A stretch of 64,000 nucleotides of DNA from Gammaproteobacteria bacterium (lineage in GTDB: Bacteria > Gemmatimonadota > Gemmatimonadetes > Longimicrobiales > Gaopeijiaceae): contig JAPPMM010000043.1 of the NCBI GenBank assembly GCA_028819075.1, forward strand, positions 62,001-126,000, given 5' to 3'. The position numbers and the translations under genes were made by a program. This document shows, in pieces, positions 35,216 through 42,715 of this stretch; the first letter of the stretch is position 1, and each line of letters opens with the position of its first letter. A model generated the notes under the pieces. The model had not been told where the DNA came from and did no database searches. It worked only from the letters and a program-made list of their open reading frames with translations.

Positions 35216-36087
35216 CGCCGCCGCTCCCGCTCCTTGAAGAAGCGCATCAGCGGGCGCACGTAGGGCCGGTCCACGCGCACGTCGATCAGGTCCACCTTGC
35301 CGTGGCGGAGCGTCCGCTCGAGCTCCTCCTCGACCGCGGCCCGGTCGCGCCCGAAGGCCTCCCGGAAGCTCCGGTCGGAGGTGTTCACCACGAACCGCTC
35401 ACCTGTCTCGGCGTCCTCGAACTCCACCAGCCCGATGGGAGGCAGTTCCGTCTCGCGCCGGTCGCGCACCCGCACCGCGATGGTGTCGTGGCGCCGTCCC
35501 GCGATGTTGAGGGCGCGCCCGAACCCGCCCGCCAGGAAGTCCGACACCAGGAACACCACCGCCCGCCGCCGGGTCACGCGCGTGAGGTACTCGAGAGCCA
35601 TGCGGATGTCGGTGCCGCTCCGGTCCGGCCGGTGGTACAGGAGCTCGCGCAGGACCCGCAGCACATGCCGGCGCCCCTTGCGCGGGGGCACGAACTTCTC
35701 GATCCGGTCGCTGAAGAGGATCAGCCCGACCTTGTCGTTGTTCTTGATCGCGCTGAAGGCCAGCAGAGCGCAGATCTCCACCGCCACATCGCCCTTCATG
35801 CGCATCCGCGTCCCGAAGTTGCCCGACGCGCTCACGTCCACCACCAGCATCACGGTGAGTTCGCGCTCCTCCTCGAACACCTTCACGAACGGGGTGCCGG
35901 TGCGCGCCGTCACATTCCAGTCGATGCTGCGAATGTCGTCCCCGTACTGATACTCGCGCACCTCCGCGAAATTCATCCCCCGTCCCTGGAAGACGGAGTG
36001 ATACTCGCCGGAGAAGACCTCGTTCACGAGACCCCGCGTGGTGATCTCGATGCGCCGGACCTTGCGAAGGATTTCGCTCGCGATCAT
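35212..36087 (-). CDS. DUF58 domain protein of the Bat operon
   Basis: A 291-residue cytoplasmic protein with a DUF58 domain, a VWA-related fold. Typical pieces are RRIEITTRGLVNEVFSGEYH, the invariant GRGMNFAEVREYQYGDDIRS followed by IDWNVTARTG, then a degenerate metal site DVSASGNFG and LVSDFLAGG. It follows moxR with a 4-base gap. DUF58 proteins accompany MoxR ATPases almost always and are thought to be their direct client or adaptor. Confidence 0.93.
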   Translation of the reverse strand: MIASEILRKVRRIEITTRGLVNEVFSGEYHSVFQGRGMNFAEVREYQYGDDIRSIDWNVTARTGTPFVKVFEEERELTVMLVVDVSASGNFGTRMRMKGDVAVEICALLAFSAIKNNDKVGLILFSDRIEKFVPPRKGRRHVLRVLRELLYHRPDRSGTDIRMALEYLTRVTRRRAVVFLVSDFLAGGFGRALNIAGRRHDTIAVRVRDRRETELPPIGLVEFEDAETGERFVVNTSDRSFREAFGRDRAAVEEELERTLRHGKVDLIDVRVDRPYVRPLMRFFKERERRR

Positions 36088-36091
36088 TCCG

Positions 36092-37093
<1,002 letters not shown>

Positions 37094-37199
37094 GTGTTTC
37101 TTGGGTCTTGTGGATGTGAAATCGAGGTAGCCCGAAAATATGATAGCACAGAGCAGGAAAACGTTGCGCGCGCGCGGGCGGTCGGGGCAACTTGGGGCC

Positions 37200-37541
37200 A
37201 TGACACCATCGGCAGCAGGGCACACGAGCGCGGATCCGGTCCTCGAGCAGGCCGCCAACTGGCTTGGCGAGGGGCGCCGGGTTGCGCTGGCGACGGTCAC
37301 GCGCACCTGGGGTTCGGCCCCGCGGCGCGCGGGCAGCCACATGGCGGTGGCCGAGGGCGGGGACTTCACGGGGTCCGTCTCCGGCGGATGCGTGGAATCG
37401 GCGGTCATCCATGCCGCCATGGAAGTCATGGAGTCGGGCGATCCGCAGCGGCTCAAGTTCGGCGTCACCAACGAGATGGCGTGGGAAGTCGGGCTCGCCT
37501 GCGGGGGAGAGGTGGAGATCTACGTCGAAGCGGTGCGCTGA
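37200..37541 (+). CDS. XdhC/CoxI N-terminal domain protein
   Basis: A 113-residue protein with only the N-terminal XdhC_CoxI domain: ATVTRTWGSAPRRAGSHMAV, GSVSGGCVESAVI and LACGGEVEIYVEAV. The invariant CVE and CGG cysteines are there. XdhC proteins bind molybdenum cofactor and add the terminal sulfido ligand before it enters xanthine dehydrogenase-type enzymes. The Rossmann half is encoded by the next gene, 3 bases later. ATG 37200 is chosen as a start; the open frame begins at 37140. Two molybdenum hydroxylases in this window may be its clients. Confidence 0.88.
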   Translation: MTPSAAGHTSADPVLEQAANWLGEGRRVALATVTRTWGSAPRRAGSHMAVAEGGDFTGSVSGGCVESAVIHAAMEVMESGDPQRLKFGVTNEMAWEVGLACGGEVEIYVEAVR

Positions 37542-37544
37542 TCC

Positions 37545-38264
37545 GTGCGACCCGCCCTCCTCGACACTCTTCTCGAAGCGCAGCGGTCGGGGCGAAGCGT
37601 AGTCCTCGCGACCCGGCTGAGCGACGGCGCCCAGGAACTGGTGGAAATCGGGCCCGCCGGAGCGCGCGAACCGCGAACCATCGCGGGGGTTTCGGCCGAT
37701 CAGGTCTACGCGGCCCTGCGCGCCGAGGAAGCCCAGGTGGCCGAGACCGCCGACGGCCCGGTCCTCCTCCGCCCCTACACGGTGCCCCGCAGGCTGCTGG
37801 TGGTGGGCGCCGTGCACATCGCCCAGGTGCTGGCGCGCACCTCCCCCGAGGTCGGCCTACCGGCCACCATCATCGACCCGCGCGAGGGGTTCGCCACCCG
37901 CGAACGCTTCCCCGGCGCGGAGCTCGTGCGGGCGTGGCCGGACCAGGCGCTCGAGCGGATCGGGCTGGATGCGCGCAGCGCGCTGGTCGTGCTCGCCCAC
38001 GACCCGAAGATCGACGACCCGGCCCTCAGCGCGGCCCTCGAAAGCGACGCCTTCTACATCGGCGCGCTGGGAGGACGCCGCACCCGGCGGCAGCGGCGGG
38101 AGCGCCTCCTCGAGGCCGGCTTCGCCCCTGAAGCCGTCGCGCGCATCCACAGCCCCGTGGGGCTAGCAATCGGCGCGCGCACCCCCGCGGAAATCGCCTT
38201 CTCCATCCTGGCGCAGATCATCGACGTCATCCGCAATCCGGGGGCATCGCCGCTGGGGCGATAG
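37545..38264 (+). CDS. XdhC-family C-terminal (Rossmann) domain protein
   Basis: A 239-residue protein with the XdhC Rossmann domain: RRLLVVGAVHIAQVLARTSP, IIDPREGFATRERFPGAE, VVLAHDPKIDDPALSAALES, FYIGALGGRRTRRQRRERL and HSPVGLAIGARTPAEIAFSI. It starts with GTG at 37545, 3 bases after the N-domain gene, so the usual single XdhC is split into two co-translated subunits. Together they should handle molybdenum cofactor sulfuration for the molybdenum hydroxylases nearby. The N-terminal ~85 residues carry no cysteine motif. Confidence 0.9.
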   Translation: MRPALLDTLLEAQRSGRSVVLATRLSDGAQELVEIGPAGAREPRTIAGVSADQVYAALRAEEAQVAETADGPVLLRPYTVPRRLLVVGAVHIAQVLARTSPEVGLPATIIDPREGFATRERFPGAELVRAWPDQALERIGLDARSALVVLAHDPKIDDPALSAALESDAFYIGALGGRRTRRQRRERLLEAGFAPEAVARIHSPVGLAIGARTPAEIAFSILAQIIDVIRNPGASPLGR

Positions 38265-38335
38265 AGGGCTTGGGGATGGCGAGGAGAACAGGACTTGCGA
38301 GATCCGCGAGTTCCTTGCGGCGCCGGGGCGATCGG

Positions 38336-38356
38336 ACTTAGTTTAGTGACCTAAGT
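38336..38356. promoter_or_regulatory. Candidate operator upstream of phd-vapC pair 2
   Basis: ACTTAG (38336-38341) and CTAAGT (38351-38356) form an inverted repeat with a 9-base spacer, 26 bases before the antitoxin ATG. The AT-rich stretch here is the obvious promoter region. Autoregulation by the antitoxin is expected from the family. Confidence 0.4.
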
Positions 38357-38381
38357 TCATCCCCTTCAGGGAGCCATCGTC

Positions 38382-38627
38382 ATGCGCACCTACAACATGC
38401 ATGAGGCCAAGACGCACCTCTCGCGCCTGGTGCGGGAGGCCGTCGAGGGAGAGCCGTTCATCATCGCCCGCGCGGGCAAGCCGCTGGTCAAGGTCACCGC
38501 GGTGGACGGCGAAGAGCGCGGGACCGCCCGGCGTCTGGGCTTCCTCGCCGGACACGTCTCCCTGCCACCCGATTTCGACCGCATGGGCAGGAAGAAGATC
38601 GAGGCATCGTTCGAGGGCAGATCATGA
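38382..38627 (+). CDS. Phd/YefM-type antitoxin
   Basis: An 81-residue antitoxin. MRTYNMHEAKTHLSRLVREA is the standard Phd/YefM N-terminal beta-alpha DNA-binding unit, then EPFIIARAGKPLVKVTAVDG (VITxRGKPVAxL pattern) and a charged tail DRMGRKKIEASFEGRS that should contact the toxin. The stop overlaps the toxin ATG by 4 bases. It is the second Phd-type antitoxin of the window; the two are alike in design but not close in sequence. Confidence 0.9.
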   Translation: MRTYNMHEAKTHLSRLVREAVEGEPFIIARAGKPLVKVTAVDGEERGTARRLGFLAGHVSLPPDFDRMGRKKIEASFEGRS

Positions 38628-39010
38628 CGTTTCTTCTCGACACCCATCTTCTGCTCTATGCCGCGGGCATGCCGGAACGGCTTCCGAGCGTCGCCCGCAC
38701 GATTCTGGAGGATCCCGATGCGGAACTCGCGTTCAGCGCCGCATCCCTCTGGGAGGTCGCGATCAAGAACGGGCTGGGACGCGAGGACTACCGCGTCGAG
38801 CCGCGCCTGCTGCGACGGGGTCTGCTTGAGAACGGGTACACGGAGCTGTCCGTCTCCGGCTCCCACGCCGTGGCGGCGGACCTGCTGCCCCCGATCAACA
38901 GTGACCCCTTCGACCGGATGCTGGTGGCGCAGGCTCAGATCGAAGGGCTGACGCTGCTTACGCTGGATCCGGTCATCGGGCGCTATCCGGGACCGATTCG
39001 GCTGCTCTGA
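38624..39010 (+). CDS. vapC: PIN-domain toxin, VapC family
   Basis: A 128-residue PIN nuclease. Active-site acids: D6 in LLDTHLLLYA, E44 in SLWEVAIKNGLG, D94/D97 in DPFDRMLVAQA, and D115 in LTLDPVIG. The SLWEVAIKxxLG segment marks the branch of PIN toxins paired with Phd-type antitoxins. It is complete. It ends one base before the stop of the converging lipoprotein gene at 39011. Confidence 0.92.
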   Translation: MTFLLDTHLLLYAAGMPERLPSVARTILEDPDAELAFSAASLWEVAIKNGLGREDYRVEPRLLRRGLLENGYTELSVSGSHAVAADLLPPINSDPFDRMLVAQAQIEGLTLLTLDPVIGRYPGPIRLL

Positions 39011-40258
39011 TCAGCGCCCTTCCCGCAGTTCGGCCGGTATCCGGGCCAGGAACGGCTGCTGAACCCCGAGGCTGTCCTCGCGCACGCCCAGAATGGTATC
39101 GCCCCGGATGTCGAAGACATCGGCCGGGGCACCCAGATCCAGCACCCCCAGGTAGTCGCCCTCGAAGCTGAACACGTCCCACAGCGGTCCGCCGAAGCCC
39201 GACGGTCCCCGGTTGGCGTAGGTGATGCGCTGGTCCAGCCTCTCCACCGACCGGACGCGCTGGACAAGGATGAGTTCCGCGCCGATTTCGATGTCCGCCA
39301 TCGCGGGCAGGCGTTCGGGCAGGCGAAACAGGGTGCGGAGGTCCGGAGGGGTTTCGCTCGGATCCATGTTCCGGGCGATGATGTCGAGGAGGATCTCATG
39401 CTGTTCCTCACTCAGCAGTTCCTCGTCGCGATCCCATGATATCCTGCGCACGGGTGTGCCCCCCCGGAAGAGGGTGACCCACGGCTCGGACATCCAGCCG
39501 GCTACGGCTTCGTCCGGCTCGCGCGTGGACCAGACGAGCATGTCCGCCCAGACCGGCCAGCGCTGGTCCACGGGGTTGAAGGGCGGGCGGACCGCGTACA
39601 CCGCCAGCGTGTCGAGCAACGCCCCTGCGATGGACCTGTGCGCTAGGACGTGCCACGGGGCGGTTGCGGACCAGAGGTGCACCGCTAGCGTCGCGTCGCT
39701 CGCAGCTCTCCATTCCGGCATATACGACTGCAGGATATCCCACCGGTGCGATTCGACCAGGCCGCCGTCGCGGTCGAAGACGCTCACGGTTTGGTTGATG
39801 GCGTCGGGCACCAGGAGGCGTCCATCGCCGATGCCGACCATCGCGATCGTGGCGTCGCCGCTGATTTCGCCCGGTCCGGAGCCTCTCCGGCTGATGCGGC
39901 GCAGGAAGGAGCCGTCCGGTGAAAACTGCCGTATCTCGGCGGCGTCCCGGTCGAGGACGGCGACCGTCCCGTCGTCCAGCAGTTCGACCCCGGCCACTTC
40001 CGCGAAGAGCGTCTCGGGAGGCCCTTCCATGTCCCCAATGGTCAGGATGTACTCTGCCGGGTAGACTGCGCGGCCATAGTCGGCCAGCGGCCCGTGGCGC
40101 ACGAGCTCCACGCCGGCGCTGTCCTGGACGATGGGGGTGGGGCCGACATCTTCCGGGCCGCATCCCGTCGCGAATCCGACGAACATCGAGGCGAGGGCGA
40201 TGCATCCCCCGGCGGGTAGGCGCGCGTGCGATGGTGGAAGGTTCACGTATCGATCCAT
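39011..40258 (-). CDS. Six-bladed beta-propeller lipoprotein
   Basis: A 415-residue lipoprotein (hydrophobic run then lipobox FATGC). Blade motifs include VELLDDGTVAVLDRDAAEIR, FSPDGSFLRRISRRGSGPGE, and VSVFDRDGGLVES, the usual signature of exported six-bladed propellers with a GPGE turn. It is a distant paralogue of the propeller at 20849-21937. ATG 40258 is chosen to give a proper signal. It follows the NHL-repeat protein by 46 bases on the same strand and may end the TonB-receptor operon. Ligand is unknown. Confidence 0.82.
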   Translation of the reverse strand: MDRYVNLPPSHARLPAGGCIALASMFVGFATGCGPEDVGPTPIVQDSAGVELVRHGPLADYGRAVYPAEYILTIGDMEGPPETLFAEVAGVELLDDGTVAVLDRDAAEIRQFSPDGSFLRRISRRGSGPGEISGDATIAMVGIGDGRLLVPDAINQTVSVFDRDGGLVESHRWDILQSYMPEWRAASDATLAVHLWSATAPWHVLAHRSIAGALLDTLAVYAVRPPFNPVDQRWPVWADMLVWSTREPDEAVAGWMSEPWVTLFRGGTPVRRISWDRDEELLSEEQHEILLDIIARNMDPSETPPDLRTLFRLPERLPAMADIEIGAELILVQRVRSVERLDQRITYANRGPSGFGGPLWDVFSFEGDYLGVLDLGAPADVFDIRGDTILGVREDSLGVQQPFLARIPAELREGR

Positions 40259-40304
40259 CGGTGCATGTCGAGGATGATTCCTCCCCGGCGAGCCGCGGCG
40301 AGGC

Positions 40305-41510
40305 TCAGAACCGGATCGGGGTCCGCCACACCAGGTTGAGCTGGTCGTCGGCAATGAAGAGGAAGCCGAGGTCGGAGGCAAGGCCCGCCGGAGCGGGCAG
40401 GGCGGTCTCGCCCGCTTCCAAGCCGGAGCCATTGTAGTCGGACGCGCCGTTGCCGGCGAACGTGCGGATGACTCCGGTGGCGGTATCAACGGCGCGCACC
40501 CGGCGATTTCCGCGGTCGGCGATGAAGAGCGTCGTCCCCCCGTCGACTGCCACCACGGCCTCGGGGAAGGCGAGCCTTGCGCGGTGGGCCGGTCCGCCGT
40601 CGCCCGAGAACCCCTGTGTCCCGGAGCCGGCGACCGGCTCGATGATGCCGGTGTCCAGGTCGACCACGCGGACGCGCTGGTCGGCCGCGTCGGCGATGTA
40701 GAGGCGCCCATCCGCAACCGCCAGCCCGCGAGGGGCGCGCAGACGCGCCTCGGTGGCGGGTCCGCCGTCACCCGAGCTGCCGGCTCGTCCGTTGCCCGCG
40801 GCGGGGACAAGGGTGCCGTCCAGGGCGATGCGCCACACGCGGTGTTCGGGCCAGTCGCTCACGAACACGTCACCGGTCCCGGATACGGCCACGCCGGTGG
40901 GTTCGCCGAAGCGGGCTTCGGCGGCCGGGAGGCCGCTTGCCGGAGGCTCGCCCCCCGGGTCGCCGGCCAGAACGGCGACCGCCCCATCGCCAGCCGCCCC
41001 CGGAGCCACCTGGAAGACCCTTCCGGCCCGGCCGTCCGCCACCAGCAGCGTGCCGTCCGGGGCGAGTGCGAGGGCTTCGGGACGGCGCATGCAGGCGGGA
41101 CCCGAGCACCCGCTATGGTCCGCCACCACGGCGACATCGCCGTTAGCACGCACTGCCAGGATGCGGGCCGCCCGGCGGTCGGCGATGTAGAGCGTGCCGT
41201 CCGCCCCCAGCGCCAGCCCGCGCGGCGAGGATAGTTCGAAGTCGGTGGCGGGCACGCGTTCCGCGGGTTCGAGGTCGTCCGGCTTCCCGGCCACGACCCG
41301 CATGACGCCTGGCGCATCTCCGAGAATCACGACCGGGTCGCCGCAGCCTGCGAGCGCGATCGTCAGCATCAGCGCGAACCCGCCACCCGCCGCGGCTCCG
41401 CGTCCGGGCCTTACGAGCCTCCCGACATCCGCGCTCAGGCCGTCGATCACGATCCCCCGCCAACCGGCGTGCACCATCCTCCTTCCCCAGCCGGCCTTCA
41501 CGATCCTCAT
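40305..41510 (-). CDS. NHL-repeat beta-propeller lipoprotein
   Basis: A 401-residue exported protein with at least five NHL repeats: FELSSPRGLALGADGTLYIA, PEALALAPDGTLLVADGRAG, FGEPTGVAVSGTGDVFVSDW, LRAPRGLAVADGRLYIADAA, and LAFPEAVVAVDGGTTLFIAD. Between blades are GDGGPA turns (two), seen in many bacterial NHL proteins. A lipobox LAGC follows a hydrophobic run (GGFALMLTIA), though the leader is long (about 55 residues). It overlaps the preceding PD40 gene by 4 bases, so it is co-translated. Confidence 0.85.
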   Translation of the reverse strand: MRIVKAGWGRRMVHAGWRGIVIDGLSADVGRLVRPGRGAAAGGGFALMLTIALAGCGDPVVILGDAPGVMRVVAGKPDDLEPAERVPATDFELSSPRGLALGADGTLYIADRRAARILAVRANGDVAVVADHSGCSGPACMRRPEALALAPDGTLLVADGRAGRVFQVAPGAAGDGAVAVLAGDPGGEPPASGLPAAEARFGEPTGVAVSGTGDVFVSDWPEHRVWRIALDGTLVPAAGNGRAGSSGDGGPATEARLRAPRGLAVADGRLYIADAADQRVRVVDLDTGIIEPVAGSGTQGFSGDGGPAHRARLAFPEAVVAVDGGTTLFIADRGNRRVRAVDTATGVIRTFAGNGASDYNGSGLEAGETALPAPAGLASDLGFLFIADDQLNLVWRTPIRF

Positions 41511-42715
41511 TCCTCGAACGGGACGACCCAAAGATCGTGCTTTCCGCCGCTCAGCAACCGGACATACGCCAGCCGGCTTCCATCGGGCGAAACGGCAGGC
41601 TCTCGGCCTCGTTCGGTGTCCGGAATCGGAGTCGCCGCCGCCCCTTCCACAGGCACAGTCCACAGGCGTCCGTCCCGCCGGAAGACGAGGCGGCCCGAGT
41701 CAGGCGTCCACGCGGGCTCCTCTCCCCGGCCCAGTTCGCGGGTTTCCGATCCATCCGGCCGCACCAGCGCGATCCTCCGGTCCGCCACCTCATAGTCCAC
41801 GCGCTCCTGCCGGCAGACCGGCCCCAGAAACCCGGAATGGGTGCAGCTCGCGGCAACCGAGTCGCCCTGTACCAGCCTTGTGAACGCGATCCACTCACCA
41901 TTCGGCGACCAGGCCGGAGCCACGCCGCCATCGGTGCCGGGCACCGCTTCCGCGTGGGAAGAGGCAAGGTCCCAGAGCAGCACCCGAAGCCCGTCGCTGA
42001 ACGCGACACGAGTCCCGCCCGGATCCCAACTGGGACGGAAGAGGGGCGGATTCTCCTCGTGGAACAGGCGTTGGAAGGGGTAGTAGCGGATGCGGAAGTA
42101 GCCGGGCAGGAACGGGTCGCCCCGCAGCGGCACGAACTCCCGCCCCTCGAGCGATACGGCGAGCGAGCGGCCAAGCGCCGGCGAGCCTCCTCCCTCCCGG
42201 TCCATGAGGTGAAGCCGGATCTCGGCCAGGCGAGCGGAGACCCGCGGAGCACCGGACGGATCGCAAACGACCACGGCCGCCGGACAGAGGTCTTCGTCGG
42301 CCACTGCCCGCATCTCCACGTAAGCCGCCCGGACTCCGTCGGGGGAGGGCGCCGGGCTGGCGAGCCAGTGGGCTGCACCGCCGGGAAACTGGAGCGCCGG
42401 GAGCAGCGGCTCAGCGGCCCCGCCGGTGGCGGCGATCTTCATCAGAACGCCCGGGCTCTGCGCGAATGGCGCGACGCCCTCGGCCGCGTAGGCCAGCGAG
42501 TCGGGCCCGAGCCAGACCGGCGCACGCTCGTCGAGCCCGGAGAAGGTGAGCTGGAGCGGCCCCGTCACTTCGATGGACGGACGGTCCAGGGAGACGAACG
42601 GCGAGGTGGCTTCCCGGCAGCCGAAAGCCCAGAGCGCCCCCAGTGCCATCCAGGCGCCTGGGCGCAGCATCGAAACCGAGCCCCGGCGCACCATCCAGGT
42701 CCAGCCCCGGCGCAT
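41507..42715 (-). CDS. TolB-like (PD40) beta-propeller lipoprotein
   Basis: A 402-residue lipoprotein. Start ATG 42715 overlaps the receptor stop by one base; internal ATGs at residues 8 and 16 may be used instead, the latter giving a compact signal MLRPGAWMALGALWAFGC. TolB-type repeats occur: HWLASPAPSPDGVRAAYVEM, RPSWDPGGTRVAFSDGLRVL, VAPAWSPNGEWIAFTRL, EPAWTPDSGRLVFRRDGRLW, EPAVSPDGSRLAYVRLL. These pack into a propeller. With the TonB receptor it resembles surface lipoprotein/receptor pairs, although the partner here is of PD40 rather than SusD type. Confidence 0.85.
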   Translation of the reverse strand: MRRGWTWMVRRGSVSMLRPGAWMALGALWAFGCREATSPFVSLDRPSIEVTGPLQLTFSGLDERAPVWLGPDSLAYAAEGVAPFAQSPGVLMKIAATGGAAEPLLPALQFPGGAAHWLASPAPSPDGVRAAYVEMRAVADEDLCPAAVVVCDPSGAPRVSARLAEIRLHLMDREGGGSPALGRSLAVSLEGREFVPLRGDPFLPGYFRIRYYPFQRLFHEENPPLFRPSWDPGGTRVAFSDGLRVLLWDLASSHAEAVPGTDGGVAPAWSPNGEWIAFTRLVQGDSVAASCTHSGFLGPVCRQERVDYEVADRRIALVRPDGSETRELGRGEEPAWTPDSGRLVFRRDGRLWTVPVEGAAATPIPDTERGREPAVSPDGSRLAYVRLLSGGKHDLWVVPFEE

